Origin: Labrenzia sp. CE80
GTDB taxonomy: Bacteria > Pseudomonadota > Alphaproteobacteria > Rhizobiales > Stappiaceae
Length of the DNA stretch: 64,000 nt
Direction: 5' to 3'
Assembly: GCF_009650605.1 (NCBI RefSeq)
Contig: NZ_WAJT01000003.1
Span: 372,001-436,000 of the forward strand
Shown: positions 50,513 to 59,022 of the stretch, piece by piece
Layout of the letters: each line of letters opens with the position of its first letter
Position numbering within the stretch: position 1 is the first letter of the stretch
Translations under genes and position numbers: made by a program
Notes under the pieces: generated by a model
What the model was told of the DNA's origin: nothing
Database searches by the model: none
What the model saw: the letters and a program-made list of their open reading frames with translations, nothing else

Positions 50513-51681
50513 TGGCCGACGTTGCGGTGAAGGCGCCTGATGGTGGCTTCGGGATCTATGTGCATTGGCCGTTCTGTGCAGCCAAATGCCCTTACTGCGA
50601 TTTCAATTCCCACGTTCGTCATCAACCGGTGGACCAGGACCGTTTCGCCGCTGCCTTCGAGCGCGAACTGACCCATTTTGCCGACCTCACGAAAGGCCAG
50701 ACGGTCCAGTCGGTCTTTTTGGGCGGGGGAACACCCTCACTCATGGCGCCGAAGACTGTCGAGCGGATCCTGGATCGCATCTCCGGTCTCTGGTCAGTGG
50801 ACGCGGCGGCCGAGATCTCGATGGAGGCAAATCCGTCAAGCGTCGAGGCCGAACGTTTCCGGGGCTACCGCTCTGCCGGCGTGAACCGTGTCTCTCTTGG
50901 GGTCCAGTCCCTTCATGATCGGGATCTCAAGCTTCTTGGGCGTCTTCACGACGTGGAGACAGCGATCAGGGCAATCGAAGCCGCTCGTGAAACTTTTCCG
51001 CGTCTGTCCTTCGATCTGATCTATGCAAGGCCTGACCAGACCCCGGAGGCCTGGAAGGTCGAGCTGGAGCGTGCGATTGCGCTCGCCGCTGACCATTTGT
51101 CGCTCTACCAGTTGACCATCGAGGAAGGTACGCCGTTTTTCACGCTCTACAACGCTGGAAAGCTGAAGGTTCCTGATCCGGAACTTGGCGCGGAACTCTA
51201 TGAGCTGACGCAGAGTGTGACAGAGGCCAACGGGTTACCGGCCTATGAAGTCTCCAATCATGCCCGCGCTGGAGCGGAATGCCGCCACAATCAAGTCTAT
51301 TGGCGCTATGGCGACTATGTCGGTGTTGGCCCTGGCGCTCATGGGCGCTTGTCTGTCGGCGTCAACAAGCTGGCGACTGCCATCGAGCGGCATCCGGAAA
51401 CCTGGCTTGAGAATGTCGAAACCCATGGTCACGGCATGGTCGAGAACGTCGGCCTGACCGAAGAAGAACAGGGCGATGAGTATCTGCTGATGGGCTTGCG
51501 GCTTGTCGAAGGCATCGATCTTGCCCGCTATGAAGCTCTCGCGCACCGCAAGATTGACCCGCGCCGGCTGGCCGCTCTTTTGGAGCATGGCATGGTGGAG
51601 GAATTGGGTAACAATCACCTGCGCGCGACACGTGACGGTTTTTCCGTTTTGGACGCAGTGGTCGCTGATCTCGCTGCCTGA
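50512..51681 (+). CDS. hemW: HemW-like radical SAM heme chaperone
   Basis: Related to oxygen-independent coproporphyrinogen oxidase but lacking that activity; HemW inserts heme into respiratory enzymes. The cluster motif is C-x3-C-x2-C (PFCAAKCPYC), then FLGGGTPSLM, and CRHNQVYW, the HNxxYW motif typical of HemW. ATG at 50512 has GGAGG four bases upstream. 389 residues. Confidence 0.92.
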   Translation: MADVAVKAPDGGFGIYVHWPFCAAKCPYCDFNSHVRHQPVDQDRFAAAFERELTHFADLTKGQTVQSVFLGGGTPSLMAPKTVERILDRISGLWSVDAAAEISMEANPSSVEAERFRGYRSAGVNRVSLGVQSLHDRDLKLLGRLHDVETAIRAIEAARETFPRLSFDLIYARPDQTPEAWKVELERAIALAADHLSLYQLTIEEGTPFFTLYNAGKLKVPDPELGAELYELTQSVTEANGLPAYEVSNHARAGAECRHNQVYWRYGDYVGVGPGAHGRLSVGVNKLATAIERHPETWLENVETHGHGMVENVGLTEEEQGDEYLLMGLRLVEGIDLARYEALAHRKIDPRRLAALLEHGMVEELGNNHLRATRDGFSVLDAVVADLAA

Positions 51682-51831
51682 ACTGCCGGGCTTCGAATCC
51701 ATATCCTTTTGAATCTCAGCACCTTCGACAGGCCTCGGGGTTTCTGAGCTTTCAACGAATTTGGGTTTAGACGTCTCAGAACCCTCGGAAAATAGCGGTA
51801 TTGCTACGGATCCCTTGTTCGGCCTATTCTG

Positions 51832-51842
51832 TTGCAATGCAA
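51832..51842. promoter_or_regulatory. Candidate PhaR-type site upstream of the PHB depolymerase gene
   Basis: TTGCAATGCAA is an 11-bp palindrome of the TGC-N3-GCA type recognised by PhaR in several alphaproteobacteria. It is 63 bp upstream of the GTG start. A single short palindrome is weak evidence. The remaining gap 51682-51904 shows no gene. Confidence 0.3.
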
Positions 51843-51904
51843 TAAGGCGTCGAAGATGCCGACCGGTCCACAAGCCGGGGGAGATTTCGCAAGGAGACGT
51901 GCGC

Positions 51905-53554
51905 GTGCCGTTCTACCATCTCTACGAGCTCAACCATGCCGTCATGGGCCCCATGCGGGCTGCCGCTGACATGACGCGCCTATATTTCCAGAATCCGCTC
52001 AATCCGATGACCCACACCGAATATGGCAAGTCGATCGCGGCTGGCTGTGAAGTGATGGAGCGCATGACCCGCCGCTACGGCAAGCCGGAATTCGGGCTTG
52101 GCGAGACGACTGTCAGCGGCGTGAAGGTCCCGGTGCACGAGAACGTCGTCTGGTCGCGTCCTTTCTGCGACCTGCTGCATTTCGAACGGGCAACAGAGCG
52201 TAAGAAGGACGATCCGAAGATTCTTGTGGTCGCACCGATGTCCGGCCACTACGCCACCCTTTTGCGGGGGACGGTTGAGGCCTTGCTGCCACGGGCGGAT
52301 GTGTACATCACCGACTGGATCGACGCGCGCATGGTGCCTCTCCAGGACGGCAAGTTCGATCTCGACGATTATATCGACTACATCATCTCGATGTTGCACT
52401 TCCTCGGCCCGGACACGCATGTTTTGGGTGTCTGTCAGCCATCCGTCCCGGTTCTGGCCGCTGTTGCCGTTATGGAAGGGCGCGACGATCCCTATGTGCC
52501 GTCATCCATGACCTTGATGGGCGGACCGATCGACACGCGTGTGGCGCCAACCGCAGTCAATGATCTTGCGATGGACAAGGGCATCGACTGGTTCAAGCGC
52601 AATGTGGTGATGAAGGTGCCGTTCCCGCATCCTGGCTTCATGCGCGATGTCTATCCGGGCTTTCTCCAGCTCACGGGCTTCATGTCCATGAACCTGGACC
52701 GGCACATGACCGCTCACCGAGACTTCTTCCAGCATCTGGTCGAAGGTGATGGGGATAGTGCTGAAAAGCACCGCGATTTCTACGATGAATATCTGGCCGT
52801 CATGGACCTGACCGCCGAGTTTTATCTCCAGACCGTCGAAAACGTTTTCATCGAACACTCCTTGCCGATGGGAACGATGATGCATGGCGACGCCTTGGTT
52901 GACTGCTCAAAGATCCGTCGGACGGCGCTTCTGACAGTTGAGGGCGAGAAGGACGACATCACCGGCCGCGGGCAGACCAAGGCTGCGCATGCGCTTTGCA
53001 GCAATCTGCCCGAGGAGATGAAAGCACACTATGAGCAGCCGAACGTCGGCCACTATGGTGTCTTCAACGGCTCTCGGTGGCGTTCCGAGATTGCACCGCG
53101 AGTGATGGATTTCATTCTGTCGAACCGCCCAGATCGCAAGATGGCCACCTCCAAGGCGGCACCGGCGGCGAAACCTGTCGCGGCCAAGCTGGGGGCCAAA
53201 GCGGCGGCACCGGCCAAGCCGGTTGCGAAAAAAGCCACAGCTTCGAAAGCTTCGGCTACCGAAAAACCTGCTCGGAAAGCGCCGACAAAGAAGGCGGGGG
53301 CGAAGGCCGATCCGCTTGCAAAAATCCTGCTGGCGAGCCCTCAAGGGGTGGCCGACGACCTGAAAGCCATCAACGGCGTCGGTCCGAAACTGGAGCAGGC
53401 TTTGAACGAAGCCGGGATCTTCCACTTCTGGCAGATTTCGAGCCTGACTAATCGGCAGATCGAGGCGCTGGATGACAAGCTTGATTTCCGTGGCCGGATC
53501 GCCCGCGACAGCTGGATCGACCAAGCCCGCAAGCTGTCTGAAGTTGTCAGTTAG
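51905..53554 (+). CDS. phaZ: Intracellular PHB depolymerase with Lys/Ala-rich linker and helix-hairpin-helix tail
   Basis: Residues 1-412 match intracellular polyhydroxybutyrate depolymerase: nucleophile Cys177 in GVCQPS, Asp350/351 (EGEKDDITG) and His383 (VGHYGVFNG), at spacings close to Cys183-Asp355-His388 of Ralstonia PhaZ1. A 137-residue tail follows: 413-467 is Lys/Ala/Pro-rich like PhaF/PhaM or H1 tails, and 480-545 is a helix-hairpin-helix domain (DDLKAINGVGPKLEQALN, ending RDSWIDQARKL) as seen at the C-terminus of alphaproteobacterial NuoE. GTG at 51905 has AAGGAG eight bases upstream. The tail is unusual for PhaZ. Confidence 0.88.
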   Translation: MPFYHLYELNHAVMGPMRAAADMTRLYFQNPLNPMTHTEYGKSIAAGCEVMERMTRRYGKPEFGLGETTVSGVKVPVHENVVWSRPFCDLLHFERATERKKDDPKILVVAPMSGHYATLLRGTVEALLPRADVYITDWIDARMVPLQDGKFDLDDYIDYIISMLHFLGPDTHVLGVCQPSVPVLAAVAVMEGRDDPYVPSSMTLMGGPIDTRVAPTAVNDLAMDKGIDWFKRNVVMKVPFPHPGFMRDVYPGFLQLTGFMSMNLDRHMTAHRDFFQHLVEGDGDSAEKHRDFYDEYLAVMDLTAEFYLQTVENVFIEHSLPMGTMMHGDALVDCSKIRRTALLTVEGEKDDITGRGQTKAAHALCSNLPEEMKAHYEQPNVGHYGVFNGSRWRSEIAPRVMDFILSNRPDRKMATSKAAPAAKPVAAKLGAKAAAPAKPVAKKATASKASATEKPARKAPTKKAGAKADPLAKILLASPQGVADDLKAINGVGPKLEQALNEAGIFHFWQISSLTNRQIEALDDKLDFRGRIARDSWIDQARKLSEVVS

Positions 53555-53588
53555 GCGACCTTTTCAGGGCGCAAAAAACAATTGATCG

Positions 53589-53632
53589 AAGAAAGGGAAC
53601 CGGGCTAACCGCCTTGGTTCCCTTTCTTTTTT
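53589..53632 (+). terminator. Intrinsic terminator after phaZ
   Basis: An 11-bp stem (GAAAGGGAACC, GGTTCCCTTTC) with a 14-base loop and six T. Confidence 0.85.
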
Positions 53633-53739
53633 GGAGTTTGGCCCTGCTCTCGTGAAGGTTATTCTGACTCTCTTTTTCTTGAACTGGCCGCTTGTCGACC
53701 CCACGTAATTTGCCGTGGATGTCAATCATGGGTGAAACA

Positions 53740-54153
53740 ATGACGACGACAAGTTGTTCGATTAAGCCGGGCTGGACGCCGGTAACTATCGGTTTGATGG
53801 TCCTTGGTTTCGTGGCGTTTTGGCCGCTCGGTCTGGCAATGCTTGCCTATATCCTCTGGGGTGACCGCTTCAGTGGCATGGCACGCGATGCTCGCGACCA
53901 ATGGCGCGCAAGTCCCTTTAAAGGAGCAGTAGACCAGATGGCCACCGGAACCGCCTATGCCCGCACAGGCAACGTCGCTTTTGACGAATATCGGCAGAAG
54001 GAACTGAAGCGCCTTGAGGAAGAGCGTGCCAAGCTCGACCAGATGCGCAACGAGTTCGACGACTTCCTGACCGAGCTTCGCCGCGCGAAGGACCAGGAAG
54101 AATTCGATCGCTTCATGTCCGCGAAGGGACGTGGTGCACCGGATATCGCCTGA
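53740..54153 (+). CDS. DUF2852 membrane protein
   Basis: 137 residues: one membrane helix region near the start (WTPVTIGLMVLGFVAFWPLGLAMLAYILWGDRF), then a charged coiled-coil-like part (KELKRLEEERAKLDQMRNEFDDFL). Matches DUF2852. ATG at 53740 has GGGTGA upstream; ATG at 53728 is an alternative. Function unknown. Confidence 0.78.
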   Translation: MTTTSCSIKPGWTPVTIGLMVLGFVAFWPLGLAMLAYILWGDRFSGMARDARDQWRASPFKGAVDQMATGTAYARTGNVAFDEYRQKELKRLEEERAKLDQMRNEFDDFLTELRRAKDQEEFDRFMSAKGRGAPDIA

Positions 54154-54293
54154 TAGGATCAGTCCCGTGTTGCCAAAACTGGCGCTAACAGGGGGTGTTA
54201 TGACGGAGAGCGGCGCTGGAAAAGTGCCGCTTTCGTCGTTTGTAAGCACCGCGTAAGCTCTTCTGACCTGATTCGAACTGGCCCGCGACCCTG

Positions 54294-55028
54294 ATGCTGA
54301 TGCGCCCGCGCCGCAAGACGGTGCTTCCCGATCATATCGAAATTGACGCAGACGGCGCGCCGCTGCGCATCCGCCTGAGAGCGGACCCGCGCGCGCGCCG
54401 CTATCTCCTGCGCCTTCCGGCCGATTACTCAGGTCCGGTGCTGACGGTTCCAGGTGGAGGCAATCTCGCTCGGGCGGAGCGTTTCGCGCGCCAGCATGTT
54501 GATTGGCTTCTGGAACGGCTTGAAAAACGCCCGGAGTACGTTGCCCTTCGCCCTGGAGACCTTGTTCCTCTGCGTGGCCGTGACCATCGCATTACGGCAA
54601 CCGGCAAACTCCGTGGTCTGGTGCAAACCCGGACAACAGATATGCCCGAATTGCTTGTGCCGGGTGCCGAAGACCACATTCCGCGTAAGCTGACCACCTG
54701 GCTTAAGGCTGAAGCTAAAGCCGATCTTTCGCGCGCGGCGCATCATCATGCGGGGCGTGTAGGCAAGGACATCGCCGGTTTGACAGTGCGTGATACCAAA
54801 AGCCGCTGGGGCTCTTGCGCCTCCAATGGCAAATTGTCCTTCTCCTGGCGGCTTATTCTCGCCCCACCCGAGATTCTCGACTATGTCGCAGCACATGAAG
54901 TGGCTCATCTCAGGGAAATGAACCACTCCGCCCGTTTCTGGCGTCTTTGCGAAGAATTGGCCCCGCAAACGCCTCAGGCACGCAAATGGCTCAAGGAAAA
55001 TGGGGCACGCCTCCACGGTTATGGCTAG
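54294..55028 (+). CDS. YgjP-like (DUF45) metallopeptidase
   Basis: 244 residues. The zinc motif HEVAHLREMNHSARFW (HExxH plus downstream His) and SRWGSCASNGKLSFSWRLI are the DUF45 signature. Substrate unknown. Convergent with the PBP gene. Confidence 0.88.
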   Translation: MLMRPRRKTVLPDHIEIDADGAPLRIRLRADPRARRYLLRLPADYSGPVLTVPGGGNLARAERFARQHVDWLLERLEKRPEYVALRPGDLVPLRGRDHRITATGKLRGLVQTRTTDMPELLVPGAEDHIPRKLTTWLKAEAKADLSRAAHHHAGRVGKDIAGLTVRDTKSRWGSCASNGKLSFSWRLILAPPEILDYVAAHEVAHLREMNHSARFWRLCEELAPQTPQARKWLKENGARLHGYG

Positions 55029-55037
55029 CGATCGGCC

Positions 55038-57272
55038 TTAGTCGCCACCACCGAACAGGTTTTTCAGGAGATTGAGTGGCCCGCCGCGGCTTTCGCCGGC
55101 AGGCGGGCGGACAACCTCGCCCTCCGAGCCGACGTTTGACGGCGGCCTCGGAGCCTTGATCGACGGCGTTGCGACAGGAACGCGATAGTTGGCAACACCA
55201 GGCAGATCGGCAACCGGAAGACCTTCATGGGCGGCTTCCATGGTCTTTTTCCACGCCGTTGCCGGCAGGGAGCCACCGGTGGCCTTCTCGGTCGGCGAAT
55301 TGTTGTCGTTGCCGAACCAGACCGCAGTGGTCAGATTTCCCGTGTAGCCGATGAACCAGGCGTCGCGGAAATCCTGGCTTGTCCCCGTCTTGCCGCCTGC
55401 GGGCCGGTTGTCAGCCAGAAGGGCCTTCTTGCCGGTTCCCGTCAGCAGCGTTTCGCTCATCATGCGGTTCATTGCACCAACATGCTCGCGAGAGATCACC
55501 CGCCCACGACCATCTCCCTGGCGTGAGTAAAGCACTTTGCCGTCCATCGTCTTGATCCGGCGCACCACATGGGGAAGGACCCCGTAGCCGCCATTGGAGA
55601 AGGGAACGTAGGCGGACGCAATTTCCAGCGGCGTTACCTCGGACGTTCCCAAGGCGATGGAGAGGTTGGATTTCATGTCCGAGGAAATGCCCATGTTTCG
55701 GGCAGTCTGGATAATGGCTTTCGGCCCGACTTCATAGGCAAGCCGTGCCGCAACAGTGTTCAGCGACAGGCTCAGCGCCCGAGTTAGCGTTACGTTGCCA
55801 TAGTGCCTTTTCGAATAGTTCTGTGGTGACCAGCCCCGGATGGTGATCGGCGCATCCTGCCGAACGGTCTCTGGCGTCATGCCCTTTTTCAGAGCGGCAA
55901 GATAGACGAACGGTTTGAAAGAGGATCCGGGTTGCCGCTTGGCATAGACGGCCCGGTTGAATTGGCTTTTCGAGTAGTCCGCGCCGCCAACCAACGCCTT
56001 GACCGCACCCGCCGTGTCGAGTGTGACGATCGCGCCTTGGCTAACGCCAAGCTTCGCGCTGTTTTCGGCAAGAGCGTCTCGCAGCGTATCTTCGGCCGCC
56101 CGCTGCATGGAAACATCGATGGTGGTGTCTACGATGATATCGGTATCGAAGGAGCCGACATAATGCGGCAGCACGTCCATGACCCAGTCGGCGACGTAGT
56201 TTTCGCTCGCGGTGGTGTGTCGGCGGACCACTTTGGCCGGTGCTGCAAGAGCGTTTTTGGCCTCGTCGGCTGTGATGTACCCTTCCTCATGCATCGCTGC
56301 GAGCACCAACTGGGCGCGTTCTTCAGCAAGATCAGGGTTGTTGGCAGGGGAATAACGGGACGGAGCCTTCAAGAGTGCTGCGAGCGTTGCGGCTTCAGCC
56401 ACGGTGACGAGACGCGCGGATTTGCCGAAATAGCGCCGCGCGGCAGCATCCACGCCATAGGCGCCGGCACCCAGATACACACGGTTGAGGTACATCTCCA
56501 GGATTTCGTCCTTCGAGAACTTTGCCTCCAGCCACAAGGACAGGACTAATTCCTGCATCTTGCGTTTCATGGTGCGATCTGGTTCGAGAAACAGGTTCTT
56601 CGCCAGCTGCTGCGTTAGCGTCGATCCACCCTGCCTCAAGGTTCCGGCGGTCAGGTTGATGTAAACGGCCCGGACCAACCCGATGGGATCGACGCCCAAA
56701 TGAGAACGGAACCGCCGGTCTTCAATGGCGATCACCGCATTGGGTAGATAGGAGGGAAGCTGCTCAAGTCGCACTGCTTCCCCGCCGGTGTCCCCACGGT
56801 TGGCGAGAAGTGAACCGCTTGCGGAAACGATCTTTACATTCGGCGGTCGTTGCGGCACCTGCCATTCAGAGGTCGGCGGCAAATAGGCCGCATAGTAGCC
56901 TAGGATGCCGACGGCGAAGATAACACCCCAGATGCCCAGAACGCAGCCCCAGTAGAGCCCGCGGCGCATGAGCCGTGTGACCAAGGAGCCCGACCGTTTG
57001 CTTGCGGCTGCCTTGCGACTGCGCTTTCGCGTAGGGTTGCGTGGCTTTCCGCTACCTGTTCCGCGCCCCGATCCACCGCTCGCGTTCTTGGCGGCTGGCT
57101 TGCGTCTCGCCGGCGCTTTGGTCGCCGGTTTTGCGGGCTTCTTCCGGGTTTTTTTGGATGTCGGTGTGGACGGGCGGTCACGTTGGGATGGTCGCAAATC
57201 GAGCGCTGACGGGTCATACCCGTCTTCAAACCGCGGTTCGATCCGCTGTTTGCGCGCTGCCTTGCGTGCCAT
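55038..57272 (-). CDS. Class A penicillin-binding protein (transglycosylase/transpeptidase)
   Basis: 744 residues. A long basic Lys/Pro/Ala-rich cytosolic N-terminus (1-105) precedes one membrane helix (106-128). The transglycosylase has AIEDRRFRSHLGVDP and QGGSTLTQQLAKN; the transpeptidase has SSFKPF (SxxK), SLN and GGKTGTSQ (KTG). ATG at 57272 fits relatives (MARKAARKQRIEPRF) and has an AAGG upstream; a longer in-frame start has no match. Builds and cross-links peptidoglycan in the periplasm. Confidence 0.93.
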   Translation of the reverse strand: MARKAARKQRIEPRFEDGYDPSALDLRPSQRDRPSTPTSKKTRKKPAKPATKAPARRKPAAKNASGGSGRGTGSGKPRNPTRKRSRKAAASKRSGSLVTRLMRRGLYWGCVLGIWGVIFAVGILGYYAAYLPPTSEWQVPQRPPNVKIVSASGSLLANRGDTGGEAVRLEQLPSYLPNAVIAIEDRRFRSHLGVDPIGLVRAVYINLTAGTLRQGGSTLTQQLAKNLFLEPDRTMKRKMQELVLSLWLEAKFSKDEILEMYLNRVYLGAGAYGVDAAARRYFGKSARLVTVAEAATLAALLKAPSRYSPANNPDLAEERAQLVLAAMHEEGYITADEAKNALAAPAKVVRRHTTASENYVADWVMDVLPHYVGSFDTDIIVDTTIDVSMQRAAEDTLRDALAENSAKLGVSQGAIVTLDTAGAVKALVGGADYSKSQFNRAVYAKRQPGSSFKPFVYLAALKKGMTPETVRQDAPITIRGWSPQNYSKRHYGNVTLTRALSLSLNTVAARLAYEVGPKAIIQTARNMGISSDMKSNLSIALGTSEVTPLEIASAYVPFSNGGYGVLPHVVRRIKTMDGKVLYSRQGDGRGRVISREHVGAMNRMMSETLLTGTGKKALLADNRPAGGKTGTSQDFRDAWFIGYTGNLTTAVWFGNDNNSPTEKATGGSLPATAWKKTMEAAHEGLPVADLPGVANYRVPVATPSIKAPRPPSNVGSEGEVVRPPAGESRGGPLNLLKNLFGGGD

Positions 57273-57485
57273 ACCTTGAAATGTCCCGTTCAAACCCAGG
57301 CGTGCTGCCTTGAAATCCCCAGATGACTTTAAAGTGCGGCGATTTAAGGGGGTGTTAAGGCTCCCGGGCACGAGCCTTTTCAGAAGAGCCGGTCTCGTAC
57401 GCTGGAGAAGGGCGTCCAATTCTGCTTTATCTGTTGCAAGAGCGGAGCTTTTTCCGTCTCGCAAGCAGAGCGAATGGAGCAAAAG

Positions 57486-57797
57486 GTGCCTAAAGCCTAT
57501 TGGATTGGCCGGATCGATGTGAAAGATCTCGAGGCTTACAAACAGTATGTTGCTGCAAACGCGGAGCCTTTCGCCAAATATGGCGCGAAATTCCTTGTGC
57601 GGGCAGGACAGTTCGAAACCATGGAAGGTGGTTCGCGCACGCGGAATGTCGTAATCGAATTTCCAGACTATGCGACGGCAATGGCCTGCTACAAGTCGCG
57701 GGAGTATGAGCGGGCGAAGAGCTTGCGGGAACCGGTGTCAGATGGCGATCTGATCATCGTCGAGGGCTATGACGGTCCGCAGCCAGGCGATGAATGA
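57486..57797 (+). CDS. DUF1330 protein, third copy
   Basis: 103 residues, paralogue of the two his-operon copies (start PKAYWIGRIDVKDLEAY aligns with AKGYWIARVDVHDADGY). GTG at 57486 has GGAG six bases upstream and matches their start; an ATG 12 bp upstream is less well placed. Has an extra acidic C-terminal tail (YDGPQPGDE). Function unknown. Confidence 0.85.
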   Translation: MPKAYWIGRIDVKDLEAYKQYVAANAEPFAKYGAKFLVRAGQFETMEGGSRTRNVVIEFPDYATAMACYKSREYERAKSLREPVSDGDLIIVEGYDGPQPGDE

Positions 57798-57826
57798 ATA
57801 GCCGATTGGCGAATTGGTTGTTGAGG

Positions 57827-58780
57827 TCAACTCGAGTAACGGCTGGCGTCGGCGCCGTAGTAATTCACGTACCGGGCATTGAGATCAGAAACCGGCATGA
57901 TGATCAGCACATCGGTCGTGCCGAACTGATGATCCACTACGGCTCCATCCCCGATATAGGCGCCGAGACGAAGGTAACCCTTCACCAGCGGTGGCAGTGC
58001 ACGAAGCGCCTGTTTTGGGTTCAGGGCGTCCGCCTGAAGACGGTTCATTTCCACGTAACGGTCGTCGACGGCACGTACGCGCCATGCTTCGGGCGCACGG
58101 GCATTGTGGTGTAGAAACGCAAGTTGATCGGCCATCATATCCGGGTTGGTGCCTTCGATCGAGGCACAGCCGAGCATCACGTCGATCTTGTGCTGCAGGA
58201 CATAGGACCAGATGCCGTGCCACAGCAGTTCGACAGTCTTCTTGTTCCTGTAGGGCTTGAGCACACAGGAACGGCCAAGTTCGAGAAAGCGCTTGTCGGG
58301 ATTTGCGTCAACGAGCGCCTGGATGTTGAATTCGCCAGCCGTGTAGAAACCGCCATGTTGATCCGCGACATCCTGGCGGAGCAGGCGATACGTACCGACG
58401 ATCTCGGGCTTTAGCCGGCCTAGCTTATTGCGTTTCAGTGAGTCGTGGTCGATGACCAGCAAATGGTCGCAGAAGGCATCAAAGGGATCGGCGTCTCGGC
58501 GTGTCGCCTGAGTTTGCGCGTCGGCAATGGCCGACATCTCCTCATAGAAAACCTGATAGCGCAATCGCTGGGCTTTCTTCACTTCCTTCGCGCCGCGTGC
58601 GAGGCGCACTTCAAGGGCGCCGATCCGGCCGAGGCTTGCGTTTGCTTTCGCACCCTGAAAACCAGGCGTTACGCCCCTTGCGCCTGCAGGCATCCAGCGT
58701 GGTGCAAGCGGCAAAGGCCGGTTGTTCGGTGAAAATTTTTGAACGAGTTTCCTCGGCGAAAACATGCCCGACCCCATCAT
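57827..58780 (-). CDS. olsB: OlsB-like L-ornithine N(alpha)-acyltransferase
   Basis: Transfers a 3-hydroxyacyl group from ACP to ornithine, first step of ornithine lipid synthesis. The 317 residues carry YRVFYEEM-like RLRYQVFYEEM, GTYRLLRQDVA, FLELGRSCVLKPYRNKKTVELLW and LGAYIGDGAVVDHQFGTTDVLI, typical of rhizobial OlsB. No olsA follows it in the window. The 242 bp upstream hold no recognisable element. Confidence 0.85.
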   Translation of the reverse strand: MMGSGMFSPRKLVQKFSPNNRPLPLAPRWMPAGARGVTPGFQGAKANASLGRIGALEVRLARGAKEVKKAQRLRYQVFYEEMSAIADAQTQATRRDADPFDAFCDHLLVIDHDSLKRNKLGRLKPEIVGTYRLLRQDVADQHGGFYTAGEFNIQALVDANPDKRFLELGRSCVLKPYRNKKTVELLWHGIWSYVLQHKIDVMLGCASIEGTNPDMMADQLAFLHHNARAPEAWRVRAVDDRYVEMNRLQADALNPKQALRALPPLVKGYLRLGAYIGDGAVVDHQFGTTDVLIIMPVSDLNARYVNYYGADASRYSS

Positions 58781-59022
58781 GGACGTGCGGTCCTTATTTT
58801 ATCTGCCGCAGCAGCGCGTTAACATCTCACGCAGACCAAATTGTTTCAACAGGCCTTTTGCCTTTGCCATAACAGGATCTCGCGAACCAAAGTGGCAGGC
58901 TTTGACCGTGCCGTAGAGCACAGGTTTCCAACAGATAAATGACACCTCCCGAAATAGGCAAAGGCGCTAAACGGTAGAGTTCAGCTAAATGCGCCGCAGG
59001 AAAAGAAAGAAAGTGCGATCGC

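Noticed and set aside
51235..51873. 212-codon minus-strand frame in the hemW-phaZ gap
   Set aside because: Mostly antisense to hemW; the part in the gap is low-complexity Ser/Glu/Pro with no ribosome site seen.
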